NCBI RefSeq assembly: GCF_016236915.1
Contig: NZ_JAEHOK010000013.1
Coordinates: forward strand, 56,435-120,434
DNA length: 64,000 bases
DNA from: Salegentibacter maritimus
Lineage (GTDB): Bacteria; Bacteroidota; Bacteroidia; Flavobacteriales; Flavobacteriaceae
Reading direction: 5' to 3'
Below the pieces are notes generated by a model that was not told the origin of the DNA, ran no database searches, and worked only from the letters and a program-made list of their open reading frames with translations. Numbering within the stretch: the stretch's first letter is position 1; each line of letters begins with the position of its first letter. The position numbers and the translations under genes were made by a program. Of this stretch, positions 34,644-44,047 are shown in pieces.

Positions 34644-35249
34644 TTAATTCTTACCGTTAAAGGCTTCCGTAGTAGCCATATTCGCTGTGTTTATTCCTTC
34701 AGAAATCAACACCTTCTTTATTGTTTTAAAAATAATTTTTAAATCTAATGCAAAAGATAAATTTTCAACATACCAAACATCATACTCAAACTTTTTGGTC
34801 CAACTAATGGCATTTCTACCATTTACCTGCGCCCAACCGGTAATCCCAGGTTTTACATCATGTCTTTTTTTCTGCCTTTCTGAATATAAACTTAAATATT
34901 GCGGCAATAATGGCCTTGGACCAATTAAGCTCATATCACCTTTTAAGACATTAATTAACTGTGGAATCTCATCTATGGAAGTTTTTCTTACAAATTTCCC
35001 AACGACAGTTAACCTCTTTTCGTCCGGGAGCAAGTTTCCTTCAGCATCCCGTTCATCTGTCATGGTTTTAAACTTGATAATATTAAAAATCTGTCCATTT
35101 TTCCCCGGCCTTCTTTGAAAAAAAAAGGGTTTGCCAGCATTTGCCAAAGCTAATAAAATTGTAATGGGAATTAGTAGCGGACTAAACACTAATAATGCCG
35201 TAAAAGCAATAAAAAAGTCAAGTATTTTTTTAAAAAAGTGTTTATACAT
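34644..35249 (-). CDS. Initiating phosphosugar transferase (PglC-like)
   Basis: This monotopic membrane enzyme transfers a sugar phosphate to undecaprenyl phosphate and thereby starts each repeat unit. The N-terminal hydrophobic re-entrant segment (about 8-33, [20 protein letters not shown]) precedes the catalytic core [17 protein letters not shown], the essential DE pair in [18 protein letters not shown] and [13 protein letters not shown]. At 201 residues it is the minimal PglC-like form rather than the longer WbaP form. It ends two bases before the acetyltransferase start. Confidence 0.92.
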   Translation of the reverse strand: MYKHFFKKILDFFIAFTALLVFSPLLIPITILLALANAGKPFFFQRRPGKNGQIFNIIKFKTMTDERDAEGNLLPDEKRLTVVGKFVRKTSIDEIPQLINVLKGDMSLIGPRPLLPQYLSLYSERQKKRHDVKPGITGWAQVNGRNAISWTKKFEYDVWYVENLSFALDLKIIFKTIKKVLISEGINTANMATTEAFNGKN

Positions 35250-35298
35250 ACTAACGCCTTAGACCTTATAATTCCAATATTTTTTTAGCCGCGCAAAA

Positions 35299-36465
35299 CT
35301 ATGATTTTATATACAGCTTCTCTAATCTTTTGTACTCCTTTAACAAAATTTGCCAAAATTCTTTGCGTTCATAATACTTACAAATCTCTATACGCGCATT
35401 TGAAGCCAGTCTCTCGGTATAATTATCATTTTCAACCAGTAATTGCATCGCTCTTAAAAGAGCTGAATTATCTTTAACCGGAATGATTACCCCATTAATT
35501 CCTTCTACAATTATTTCGTTGCAACCATTAATATCACTCACTATTGCCGGAAGGTTCATTGCACCGGCTTGCATTACCACATTGGGAAAACCCTCGCGGT
35601 AACTGGGAAATGCAAGGGCATTTGCAATCGCAAAATAAGGCCTTACATCTTCTTGATATCCCGTAGTCATTATTTTTTCGTGCTGCTGAATTGTTTTAAA
35701 AGTGTCCTCTTTTAACGGATCCAATTCTTTTTCGAATGGGCCAACCAGTAGCAGCGTACTGTTTTGTTTCTGCTTTTGTAGATTTGTAAACGCGGTTACC
35801 AATTCGTTGATCCCTTTTTCACTAACCAATCTTCCTATAAAAATAAAAACAAAATCTTCCTGGGGAATACCTAGCGACAGCCTTTTATTCCTTTTTTGGG
35901 TTTCATCAAATTGATTAGGATCAAAGTAATGGGTATCGATACCATTTGAGCTTCCTTTCCCCAGTACTTTTAATTTATTTTCTTTAGCAAAACCCTCCAT
36001 AAGGATGATTTCTCGTAGACCCCGGGAGTTAGGATAAACTTTTGTTGCTAAACTATAGGTAAACTTTTCTACCAAGTTTAAAATCTTTCGTTTACTACCG
36101 GTAGTTTCCATAAGTGGCAAACCGGCGACCGTATGCAGTCTAAGTGGTACTCCCGCCATCTTTGCTGCCAGCATTCCCACAATTCCCGCTTTAGGCGTAT
36201 GTGTATGAACAATCTCAGGTTTTTCTCTTTTAAAATAGTGATACAGTTTCCAAACCGCTTTTATATCCTGCACCGGGGTAATAGCCCTGGTCATTTCTAC
36301 CCAAAAAGTATGTACGCTATTGTTTTCGCCATATTTCTCCAGTCGTTCTTTCTCAGCAGCCACTGCCGTAACCTTATAATGCTGATTCATATAGGTTAGT
36401 TGTCCCTCCAGGAGTTTTTCCAGGGATAGTGGGATGGTGGTGATACGGATTAGTTTTTTGGGCAT
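35299..36465 (-). CDS. GT4 glycosyltransferase, probably the second sugar of the unit (PglA-like)
   Basis: The 388-residue protein has a GT-B fold. The N-terminal domain holds HTHTPKAGIVGMLAAKMAG and LRLHTVAGLPLM; the C-terminal nucleotide-sugar domain has FIFIGRLVSEKGINEL and the E-x7-E region SYREGFPNVVMQAGAMNLP. In PglA-type pathways such an enzyme adds the second sugar to the lipid-linked first sugar, and its position next to the PglC-like gene fits this. It is the first gene of the leftward conserved block; a -7-like promoter box precedes it. Confidence 0.85.
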   Translation of the reverse strand: MPKKLIRITTIPLSLEKLLEGQLTYMNQHYKVTAVAAEKERLEKYGENNSVHTFWVEMTRAITPVQDIKAVWKLYHYFKREKPEIVHTHTPKAGIVGMLAAKMAGVPLRLHTVAGLPLMETTGSKRKILNLVEKFTYSLATKVYPNSRGLREIILMEGFAKENKLKVLGKGSSNGIDTHYFDPNQFDETQKRNKRLSLGIPQEDFVFIFIGRLVSEKGINELVTAFTNLQKQKQNSTLLLVGPFEKELDPLKEDTFKTIQQHEKIMTTGYQEDVRPYFAIANALAFPSYREGFPNVVMQAGAMNLPAIVSDINGCNEIIVEGINGVIIPVKDNSALLRAMQLLVENDNYTERLASNARIEICKYYERKEFWQILLKEYKRLEKLYIKS

Positions 36466-36483
36466 ATAGAAATTGATAATTCA

Positions 36484-36491
36484 CAAAAGTA
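36484..36491 (-). promoter_or_regulatory. Candidate -7 box for the leftward capsule block
   Basis: TACTTTTG on the minus strand is a perfect TAnnTTTG match, 19 bases before the GT4 start codon at 36465. A good TTG at -33 is not visible (TTAG is at the right distance). Confidence 0.45.
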
Positions 36492-36871
36492 GTTTTTTGA
36501 GTGACATTATCTAAATTCACTTTAAATAAAAAATTAGTAAAAAAACAGGACTAAATACTGATTTCAAGCAAATCCTGCCTTATATTAAAAATTTCCCAAT
36601 TAACTCTTTGGAATTAATTCTATTATGAGGTTTCATTTAACTTTAATGTAAAAATTGAGTAAGGCCACACCAAATCTAGTAAAACGGATTTTGATATTGT
36701 AATTTATAAAGATGAAAGCTAAATACACAACCTAAGAACCGAGAGTGACAATCGGAATAGAATTTCAAACATTCAAAAAAATAACACTTAATAAATAATT
36801 CAATTCAGACAGAATTTATTTTACACTCTTAAAAATTTTAATGATTGCTTAAAGCTATTTATTAAAGTTGT

Positions 36872-36879
36872 TACATTTG
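36872..36879 (+). promoter_or_regulatory. Candidate -7 box for the rightward acetyltransferase/GT2 pair
   Basis: TACATTTG on the plus strand matches TAnnTTTG exactly and lies 54 bases before the ATG at 36934. The nearest TTG is 24 bases upstream, longer than the usual spacing. Confidence 0.42.
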
Positions 36880-36933
36880 TTCCTATATTGGTTTTTGTGA
36901 TTAAACAAGTATCTAATAACTTATTCTTACCAC

Positions 36934-37596
36934 ATGAAAAACGAAAAACTTCTTATTTATGGTAATGGCCATTTTGCTGAGTATGTGGCCTATGTTTTTG
37001 AAAATGACACGAAATATGAGTTAATGGGTTTTTGTATTGAAAAGGACTTCTATTCGGGGAAAACAAATGACGGAAGACCAGTTTATATTTTTGAGGAAAT
37101 CTTAAAAGAAACTACTTTTAAAGATTATAAATTATTTATAGCCGTAGGTAATAATCTAATACGTAAAAAGATATTCGAAAAGGCTAAGTTTGCGGGTTAT
37201 TCTTTTGCAAATTATATTTCCAGCAAAGCCAATTACTGGCCAAACATAAAGTTAGGGCAAAATATCTTTATAGACGAAGGCTGTACTATTCAACCATTCG
37301 TTACTATTTTAAATAATAATATTTTATTCGCTTCTAATATAGCTCATCATACACTCATTAATTCTCACTCTTTAATTAGTGTTTGCACAACCGGAGGGAA
37401 TGTAACCATAGGGGAGGAAAGTTTTATAGGTATGAATACTACGATAAAACAAAACGTAATTATTGGAAGAAGAAATGTAATTGGAATGGGATGCATAATT
37501 GAAAGTAACACCCCCAATGATGCAGTTTATTCTCAAAAAGGAACCGTCAAAAGAGATTTATCATACAGTCAGGTAACTTCACATTTTTTAAAATAG
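36934..37596 (+). CDS. Sugar O-/N-acyltransferase with NeuD-like N-terminal domain
   Basis: The 220-residue product has the same design as the PglD-like protein: an N-terminal IYGNGHFAEYVAYVF nucleotide-binding fold and VGNNLIRKKIFEKA, followed by hexapeptide repeats from about residue 95 (IKLGQNIFIDEGCTI, VTIGEESFIGMNTTI, IIGRRNVIGMGCIIE) and a likely catalytic His in IAHHTLINSH. It probably acylates a sugar in the surface polysaccharide. The GT2 gene starts four bases after its stop, so the two form a small rightward unit against the direction of the rest of the locus. Confidence 0.8.
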   Translation: MKNEKLLIYGNGHFAEYVAYVFENDTKYELMGFCIEKDFYSGKTNDGRPVYIFEEILKETTFKDYKLFIAVGNNLIRKKIFEKAKFAGYSFANYISSKANYWPNIKLGQNIFIDEGCTIQPFVTILNNNILFASNIAHHTLINSHSLISVCTTGGNVTIGEESFIGMNTTIKQNVIIGRRNVIGMGCIIESNTPNDAVYSQKGTVKRDLSYSQVTSHFLK

Positions 37597-37600
37597 TTAT

Positions 37601-38554
37601 TTGATGGATTTTGAAAAATTTAAAAAAATATATTTAAAAGAAGATCCGATATATTACCCCAATAAGGTGCCAACAGAACCTATAGTTAGTATCATCGTAT
37701 TAGCTTACCAACACGTCAACTTTATTAAAGAATGTTTAGATGGTATCCTTACTCAACAAACTGATTTTGAATATGAGGTTATTTTAGGAGAAGACGATTC
37801 TATAGATGGAACCCGAGATCTATGCATAGAATATGCTGAAAAATATCCCGATAAAATTCGTTTGTTTCTACACCATTCAATAAATAAAATAAAAGTACAG
37901 GAGACGATTACGGGTAACTTTAATATTATTTACAATTTTTTTCAAACTAAGGGTAAATATATTGCAATCTGTGATGGTGATGATGTTTGGCACGATAAAT
38001 CTAAATTACAAAAGCAGTTTGATTTTTTAGAAGATAATACTGACTATTCCATATGCTATCATAATTTCGAAATGATAAATGAGAATGGAGATTTTATTGA
38101 AAGTGATAAGGCATCCCCTCTAAGATTCGACCTCTCTCAGGAACAATTAAAATGCCCTTGGATTCATCCTTCCACACTAACCATATTTTTCCGTAATAAC
38201 TTAAAGCTACCAAAGGAAATAACTAAAGTGCTTAATCTAGATATATTTATCTATAGCCTTTTGGGAGAAATTGGCAAAGGGAAATTTATTAGTGATATTA
38301 ATTATTCGAAGTATAGAATTCATTCTGGTGGAATTTGGAGCCAGGTAAACAAAGAAAAAAGCATAGTTTTCAAAATTCACGCGTATAAACAACTTTCTAA
38401 ATATTATTTTAGAAAAGGTGACAAAAATGCATTTAAAAAATTTAATAAACAGAGCCGAAAATTAAAAAACTCCTTACTATTATATTATTTTAAAAAACGA
38501 AAATTTAAAAAAATGTTTAAGTCATTTTTTTATATTAATAAATTTAGCCGTTAA
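37601..38554 (+). CDS. GT2 family glycosyltransferase
   Basis: A 317-residue GT-A enzyme. Residues about 25-130 hold SIIVLAYQHVNFIKECLDGIL, LGEDDSIDGTRDL and the metal-binding ICDGDDVWHDKSKLQ. The C-terminal third is Lys-rich and probably lies against the membrane. It is clearly paralogous to the GT2 at 52016-52999: both share YQH, ECLDGIL/QCLDGIL, RLFLHH and GDD at the same positions. Codon use is AT-rich. Sugar donor and acceptor cannot be read from sequence. Confidence 0.85.
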   Translation: MMDFEKFKKIYLKEDPIYYPNKVPTEPIVSIIVLAYQHVNFIKECLDGILTQQTDFEYEVILGEDDSIDGTRDLCIEYAEKYPDKIRLFLHHSINKIKVQETITGNFNIIYNFFQTKGKYIAICDGDDVWHDKSKLQKQFDFLEDNTDYSICYHNFEMINENGDFIESDKASPLRFDLSQEQLKCPWIHPSTLTIFFRNNLKLPKEITKVLNLDIFIYSLLGEIGKGKFISDINYSKYRIHSGGIWSQVNKEKSIVFKIHAYKQLSKYYFRKGDKNAFKKFNKQSRKLKNSLLLYYFKKRKFKKMFKSFFYINKFSR

Positions 38555-38602
38555 GGTGTTCTACCAAATGGAAGTCCTTTTATGTTTAGTTTCTATCAGT
38601 CT

Positions 38603-39451
38603 TCATTTTATAAATAAACTAAAATAAACACTCTTTATTAGCGCCTTGAAGTTTAGTGGATTAGTAAAAAAAGAAGATATATAATATCCTTTTGCTTTTT
38701 CTTTTTTACCCTTTTGTTCGTATACAAAACCCAGTAAATATTGCATTTGACTATGAGATTTCCTGTCTTTTTGAAATTTCTCTTTATGTTTCTCGTATAA
38801 ATTATGATATGATTTCCATTTATTGGCCAAGGAATTACTCTTACGAGTTTTTGGTTCAATTATATAAAGTATAAATTGCTGATTTAAAATTTTAATTTTT
38901 AAATCAGCAATTTCGGAAATCCGCATGCCTAATTCATAATTTTCACCAAAAAACATTTCCAGATCAAAACCACCTACTTTTAAAAAGATCTCCTTTTTAT
39001 AGCAAATACTTCCCGCCAAAAAACTAGCGGTAATATTATTATAGATCTTTTCAAGCTTTTGTGGTCTCCAAATAAATGATTTACCATCAATTTTCTTTAA
39101 TACTTCCCAGCATATCAAATCGTACCTATTGTATCTAATTTCATTAAGCCTGGCAATAAGCCCGGGTAAAAAGTAATCATCTGAATCGAGGAAAATCAAA
39201 TAGTCCCCCTTACTTAATTCAACTCCTTTATTTCGGGCTGCCGAAACCCCTGAATTTTCCTGGAAAAAATATTGAACTCTTTCATCTAATAGGTATTTTT
39301 TTATCGCTTTTTTTGTTTTATCGGTAGATCCATCATCTACAATAATAAGTTCCCAGTTAGTAGCCGACTGGTCAAAAACGCTTTGGACAGCTTTAGAAAT
39401 ACGTTGTTCTCGATTATAAGTAGGAATAATAATAGAAATTATATTATTCAT
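38603..39451 (-). CDS. GT2 family glycosyltransferase
   Basis: The 282-residue enzyme has the classic family 2 opening SIIIPTYNREQRISKAVQS, VDDGSTDKTKK, AARNKGVELSKGDYLIFLDSDD and a short acceptor domain. The C terminus has a helical, Lys-rich tail ending in hydrophobic SVYFSLFIK, suggesting peripheral membrane binding. It overlaps the deacetylase gene upstream by eight bases, so the pair is translationally coupled. It converges on the rightward GT2 gene with 48 bases between. Confidence 0.87.
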   Translation of the reverse strand: MNNIISIIIPTYNREQRISKAVQSVFDQSATNWELIIVDDGSTDKTKKAIKKYLLDERVQYFFQENSGVSAARNKGVELSKGDYLIFLDSDDYFLPGLIARLNEIRYNRYDLICWEVLKKIDGKSFIWRPQKLEKIYNNITASFLAGSICYKKEIFLKVGGFDLEMFFGENYELGMRISEIADLKIKILNQQFILYIIEPKTRKSNSLANKWKSYHNLYEKHKEKFQKDRKSHSQMQYLLGFVYEQKGKKEKAKGYYISSFFTNPLNFKALIKSVYFSLFIK

Positions 39452-40412
39452 AATGATTATCTACAGCAGTTTTATTAATACCAGACATTGTCAAAGATTG
39501 GAAACCAAACCTATTTTGACAAATTTTAAAATGTTCTAATATAATTTTTAATTCCTGTAAATTTTTTCCCGGATTAGCTCCAAAATTATGAGGATGCCAC
39601 CACAAATGATAGATCTCCTTATTTTTAGCTGCAGTACTCATTTCACTTAAAATCCTTTTTATTCGCGTTTTATCAAGCAAATTTTTGCCACTATTAGGTC
39701 TCAGTAGTCTACTGGCTTTTTGTCCGGAAATACCGGGAACTATTTCAGGAATATTCCTGTAAGATTTATTGTTTAATCCAATATAGGCATCCCCGGTCCT
39801 AAAGAGTTTCTGCTTAAAACTATCTTTTTGGGCATTTCTCCAATACCAAACAGCCGGATTAGTTCGTACAGTGTGTAAACCAAATTTTCTGCATACTTCC
39901 AGATAATCTTCATTATACTGATTTCTGGGAAACACCAGTGATTTTAATTCAATCCCAAAATTTTCAGCTAGCTGTTTGGATTTTTGCAAATCGGCATTAA
40001 AACTTTGGATATCCTGGCCCGGTTCCAGGCAGTAGTAATGTGAATAAGTATGCGTACCTAGTTCCTGATAAGGAGTCTTAGAAATCAATTTAATAAGTCC
40101 AGGAGCAAAACAAAGTTCTTCCGTCTCTTTACTTTGAATAGAACTTCCATATTTATAGGCTGATAGTTTCTTATTGTCATAATCTGGCAGTTTCTCCGGA
40201 ATATTGGCATTCCATTCCTCCCAATTCTCGTTGAATAACATCCCTACCGTAGCCCAGGTACAAGAAATTTTATACTCTTCAAACAGCTGAAGCATCTCGG
40301 GAATTACTTTACGGGTGTTTTGAAAATACTCCTCCTTTTCTCTCCAGTCTACTTTATCAAACACTCCCCATAAAAGTTCAAAATCCAGGGAAATCACTAA
40401 GGTACCTTGCAT
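39444..40412 (-). CDS. Polysaccharide deacetylase (carbohydrate esterase 4-like)
   Basis: The 322-residue protein starts with the NodB-type catalytic Asp motif LVISLDFELLWG and has the metal-binding LGTHTYSHYYC motif and a late His in YHLWWHPHNFG. No signal peptide is seen, so it would act on a lipid-linked precursor in the cytoplasm or be exported otherwise. It probably removes acetyl groups from an N-acetyl sugar. It overlaps the following GT2 gene. A second deacetylase occurs at 48327. Confidence 0.83.
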   Translation of the reverse strand: MQGTLVISLDFELLWGVFDKVDWREKEEYFQNTRKVIPEMLQLFEEYKISCTWATVGMLFNENWEEWNANIPEKLPDYDNKKLSAYKYGSSIQSKETEELCFAPGLIKLISKTPYQELGTHTYSHYYCLEPGQDIQSFNADLQKSKQLAENFGIELKSLVFPRNQYNEDYLEVCRKFGLHTVRTNPAVWYWRNAQKDSFKQKLFRTGDAYIGLNNKSYRNIPEIVPGISGQKASRLLRPNSGKNLLDKTRIKRILSEMSTAAKNKEIYHLWWHPHNFGANPGKNLQELKIILEHFKICQNRFGFQSLTMSGINKTAVDNHYE

Positions 40413-40591
40413 TGTTTTTTTTGTTAAATCGCTAATTGGTTAATTCGTTAGTTCGTTGGTCGTAGTTTGGACTTATATTAGTTTCGATTAAACGGCAATC
40501 TTTAATAGCTATATTAAGAATTTTTAATTTAGGCTTTTTACCGATTCCCGAATTAACAAATCCCTAATCCCAATTAAGCATTTTCTATTCT
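40413..40591. repeat. Gap with degenerate TTAATTCG/CGAATTAA inverted words
   Basis: Words such as GCTAATTGGTTAATTCG near 40431-40447 and CGAATTAAC with CCAATTAAGC near 40548-40578 are roughly reverse complements. The stretch also has repeated GTTAGTTCGTTGG-type words. It resembles decayed low-complexity intergenic repeats; no gene is seen. Confidence 0.35.
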
Positions 40592-41800
40592 TTATTGCGC
40601 AGCTAAAGCCGTTTCTTTAGCTTTCTGTCTTTTTTGCATTAATCTTCGCTTTTTGTTTATTCCGTCATACTTCTTTTGCGCCAGATAATAATAAATCACA
40701 AAAAACAGAAAATACATCACCATAGACTTTTGTCGCATAATAATTCCCAGGTTAGACATTACAAATGCCATTGCGAGGGATGCTAAAAAAAAGGTGGTTA
40801 AGCTCATTTTTACGCTAATTGGGGATTTCTTTAAAAACTTAATAAAATCTCCTTTTAATATTTTAAAAAATAAGAGTAAATAAATTAAATTTTCTACCGA
40901 CACAATAAGTCCCAAAACCCCTGGAGCATCAAAAAACAACGGGCGGAACCAAAACGTAAATAGTTTAACCGGTAATGGATAGTTGGCCATATCTACTCCT
41001 GAACCAGATTTGGACAACTCAGCTCCTCGTTCCGTCGAAAATTGATCAAAACCTTCTACAAGATTTTCAGACTCGTTAAGCCCTGCCATTCCTAAAATAG
41101 TATCCTGCACCATAAGTAACCCCCCAATCATTCCAATATAAACGAGCATTTTTTTCCAAAAGGCAATTTTCTCCTTTCCCGTCATAAAGCCCAAAACAGT
41201 TCCCGCTGCAACAAATAAAAATACATGGGGCCTAATGTAATAAGTTATCAAAGAACCTATTAATAAAGTTCCCCACCTGGTTTTAGGGTCTTTAATAGCA
41301 TAGGCAAACATCATCAAACTCATAAAAATAGGAGCTCCTTTCCCCAAAGAAGCGGTCCAAAAATGCATATTTGGCAAAAAAAGAATAAGTGTGAGGAAAT
41401 CTATATTAAAAATCTTGATTTTAATAGGAATATTTTCCCGAAAAAACAGATAAGCATATACAAAACCTATATATCCAAACCAGGCAAAAAGCACCATCAT
41501 CATTTCATAACTAAAGCCTAGCACATTAATAAAAGGCCAGCTCATAAAATCGATAAAAGTAGTACTGGTCCCGAAATATTCCCACCAGGTATCTCCCCAC
41601 TGAGGCCTTGAATAATATAATTTAGAATCGGAGCGATTAAATATAGTATAAGTATAATACACCCCAAAGAAAAAGAGATGGTATAAAAAGAGCAAATTCA
41701 TCAGTTTTTTGGAAAACCATCGATATTTTTTCTCAAAACTGTTAAAAAGCCCTTGATTTAGCAGGAATAAAAAAAGTATTAAAACTATTGCTCCTATCAT
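40592..41800 (-). CDS. Probable polysaccharide polymerase (Wzy-like) membrane protein
   Basis: The 402-residue product is almost entirely hydrophobic, with about ten predicted membrane helices (for example IGAIVLILFLFLLNQ at the start and YFLFFVIYYYLAQ near the end) and one larger external loop around 240-280 rich in polar residues (SENLVEGFDQFSTERG). Sequence conservation of Wzy proteins is low, but this is the only multi-helix protein in the locus apart from the Wzx flippase, and a Wzx/Wzc/Wza system needs a polymerase. The assignment is by topology and context. The GNAT gene ends three bases before its start. Confidence 0.6.
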   Translation of the reverse strand: MIGAIVLILFLFLLNQGLFNSFEKKYRWFSKKLMNLLFLYHLFFFGVYYTYTIFNRSDSKLYYSRPQWGDTWWEYFGTSTTFIDFMSWPFINVLGFSYEMMMVLFAWFGYIGFVYAYLFFRENIPIKIKIFNIDFLTLILFLPNMHFWTASLGKGAPIFMSLMMFAYAIKDPKTRWGTLLIGSLITYYIRPHVFLFVAAGTVLGFMTGKEKIAFWKKMLVYIGMIGGLLMVQDTILGMAGLNESENLVEGFDQFSTERGAELSKSGSGVDMANYPLPVKLFTFWFRPLFFDAPGVLGLIVSVENLIYLLLFFKILKGDFIKFLKKSPISVKMSLTTFFLASLAMAFVMSNLGIIMRQKSMVMYFLFFVIYYYLAQKKYDGINKKRRLMQKRQKAKETALAAQ

Positions 41801-41803
41801 AAT

Positions 41804-42724
41804 CTAAAACAATTCCAGGTCGCCCAAACTATAGGTCCAATTTTCTAAATTTAAAAGTTCAGGAGCATGTAAGTTTATCGCTTTATAAGTTAATACCGGG
41901 CCAAAATTTCCCGCAATACCCGCTTTAAATTGAATGCCAGTTGCAGGAGCAATACTTAGCACTTGTGCTCCCGATGCTTTTGCCAGGTTAAGAATAGCCT
42001 TTTTTGCATCATTTTTTCCATTAGCAGCACTAATAACTTCAGACAACCTAAACTCTCTAAATTTATCTCTTTTTTTTACGTAACCGGCAATAAAATATTC
42101 TTTATTACAAATCACGGCATAATCCTGCAAAGGATTATTGATATAGCGCCAGGTTAAATACAGTATATTTTTAGGCGTAAAAAGTTGGTTGGTCTTTTTT
42201 TGCTTTTCGAAAAACAAAGCCAGCAGGTTTTCACTGGAATTTATTTTTCCCTGGACCTGATAAGCAAACTGCTTATTTTTTTTAAAAGGATATAAAGCCC
42301 GTAACTCAATTTTTAGTTTAGCAACTTCTTTCCATCCCATCTTAAGATAGCCAGGCTTACTTTGGGAGTTTGGCGTATTAAACACAAAATGATCGCCACG
42401 CTGTTTTCCCAGGTCTAAAGCTTTTAAGGTAAGCTTTTTAAAGATGCCCTTCCCCTGATGCTCAGGATGCGTAGCTGTATCTACTGCGCGAAATGCACTA
42501 TATACCTCTTCCCCACGCTGCCATTGCCATCGCATAAAAGCCCTTACACCAATAATTTTATTGTCTTCCTCAGCTACCAATACCAGAGACTCCCCGAATG
42601 GATTCTCTATATGCTTATAGTGCCACATTCCTTCTGTTTTCTTAGAAGAGGTTTCCCCCAAACTGGCTTTTAGTACGCTTAAAATTCCAGGAATATCAGA
42701 ATGATCGGCTTCTCTTATTTGCAT
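41804..42724 (-). CDS. GNAT-family acyltransferase
   Basis: The 306-residue protein begins IREADHSDIPGILSVLKAS and has the acetyl-CoA loop THPEHQGKGIFKKLTLKAL at about residues 90-110, followed by VFNTPNSQSKPGYLKMGWKEV, all typical of GNAT enzymes. The second half resembles a second, degenerate GNAT-like lobe. Within a polysaccharide locus it most likely acylates an amino sugar or attaches another acyl group. It is coupled to the Wzy-like gene (three-base gap). Confidence 0.75.
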   Translation of the reverse strand: MQIREADHSDIPGILSVLKASLGETSSKKTEGMWHYKHIENPFGESLVLVAEEDNKIIGVRAFMRWQWQRGEEVYSAFRAVDTATHPEHQGKGIFKKLTLKALDLGKQRGDHFVFNTPNSQSKPGYLKMGWKEVAKLKIELRALYPFKKNKQFAYQVQGKINSSENLLALFFEKQKKTNQLFTPKNILYLTWRYINNPLQDYAVICNKEYFIAGYVKKRDKFREFRLSEVISAANGKNDAKKAILNLAKASGAQVLSIAPATGIQFKAGIAGNFGPVLTYKAINLHAPELLNLENWTYSLGDLELF

Positions 42725-42821
42725 TATTTATTGTTTTATATTCTGAGTGTAAGGCTGTGATGTAGTGACCTTGTAATCTTTTTAACTTGTGATCCTGTCT
42801 CCTACACTAGATCACTCTTCA

Positions 42822-43940
42822 TCACTTCATTACTTCCTCACTCATATCCATATAATAAGCTTCCAACTCCTCCACCATTCGCTGAAGACTAAACGAGTCT
42901 ACTGCCCTTTTCCTCGCTGCCAGTTTTAAGCTGCTTAATTCTTCAGGTTTATTGATTAGGATTTCAACTTTATCCGCTAACTCAATCCAATGGCCTACCG
43001 GAACTATTAAGCCGTCTTGCTTATCTCTGATCACTTCTTTAATCCCCCCTGCATCTGTAGACACCACTGCACATTCCATACTCATAGCTTCTAACAAGGC
43101 TATAGGCAAGCCTTCAAAAGATGAACTCATCATAAAAATATCCATAGCCTCAAAATAAGGCTTTACATCAGTTTGTAAACCGGGAAAGAAAACCACTTTT
43201 TCCAGGCTTAAGTCTTTCCATTCTTTTTTTATTTCTTCTTCCAGGGGACCGGCCCCAACAATTATTCCATAAATATTTGAATGCTGATCTCTAATTTTAT
43301 TAATCACTCTTAACCACTCTACCAGGCGTTTCTGAAAACGAAATACGGCTACATTACCAAGCACTATAGCGTCTTTTGGTATCCCTAATTCTTTTCTAAT
43401 TTCAGAAATGCCTGTACTTTGAAAAGATTCGGTATTAACTCCGTTTAGTAATGTTTTAACCGGAATTTTTGGCTGAATATTCTTATTGATGGAATTAGTA
43501 ACATCCTGTGATACTCCAAAGGCCAGGCTTTGGGAATTAAATGTAAATTTATTTATCGTTTTAGTTGCTATATGGTAGCGTTCCTGCATATTGTGCTCTG
43601 TATACAATACCGGAATTCCTGTTTTTTTATGTACCAATCTACCTACAAAACCGGCCCAGGGCAAATGACAATGAATTAGATCAATTTTATGTGCTTTACA
43701 ATAAGCAATAATTTTTTTGTATTGCGATAATAACCTGATATTGTCTTTGGCTTCCAGGCAGGTTACTTTTCCCCCGGCATCTTTAATTGCTGACTCCATT
43801 TGATCTTTCCAGGGTAAGAAATAGATATAATGAAAATCAAATTTTTCCATGTTATGCAATTTGAGCGTTTCAGGAAGCAGCATTTCAGCCCCACCCCTGC
43901 CAAGGGATTTAATAATATGAAGAACTTTTATTTTTGCCAT
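42822..43940 (-). CDS. GT4 family glycosyltransferase
   Basis: A 372-residue GT-B enzyme with KVLHIIKSLGRGGAEMLLP at the start, IHCHLPWAGFVGRLVHKK, LGNVAVFRFQKRLVEWL and the donor-binding EGLPIALLEAMSMECAVVS. It has its own promoter candidate directly upstream, unlike most genes of this row, so this gene, and possibly the GNAT and Wzy-like genes after it, may form a separate unit. The donor sugar is unknown. Confidence 0.87.
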   Translation of the reverse strand: MAKIKVLHIIKSLGRGGAEMLLPETLKLHNMEKFDFHYIYFLPWKDQMESAIKDAGGKVTCLEAKDNIRLLSQYKKIIAYCKAHKIDLIHCHLPWAGFVGRLVHKKTGIPVLYTEHNMQERYHIATKTINKFTFNSQSLAFGVSQDVTNSINKNIQPKIPVKTLLNGVNTESFQSTGISEIRKELGIPKDAIVLGNVAVFRFQKRLVEWLRVINKIRDQHSNIYGIIVGAGPLEEEIKKEWKDLSLEKVVFFPGLQTDVKPYFEAMDIFMMSSSFEGLPIALLEAMSMECAVVSTDAGGIKEVIRDKQDGLIVPVGHWIELADKVEILINKPEELSSLKLAARKRAVDSFSLQRMVEELEAYYMDMSEEVMK

Positions 43941-43956
43941 AACTATTTTAATGCAA

Positions 43957-43986
43957 CAAAGTTAAGCCAATCCTTTTTGCAAGCAA
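43957..43986 (-). promoter_or_regulatory. Bacteroidota-type promoter inside the polysaccharide locus
   Basis: On the minus strand TTG (43986-43984), 19 bases, then TAACTTTG (43964-43957), a perfect TAnnTTTG box. Transcription would start near 43950, about ten bases before the GT4 ATG at 43940. A second TAACTTTG at 44020-44013 lacks a spaced TTG. Confidence 0.6.
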
Positions 43987-44047
43987 GGATTTTGAATTTA
44001 ATTAAGAGAAACCAAAGTTAGTTTACAGGCCAATAAAATTAGAGGTA

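Larger units (their letters stand above)
36466..36933. other. Divergent intergenic region with two promoter candidates
   Basis: This 468-base AT-rich stretch separates the leftward conserved capsule block from two rightward accessory genes. It contains no supported gene. It holds TAnnTTTG boxes facing both ways (36484-36491 minus, 36872-36879 plus). Confidence 0.55.
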
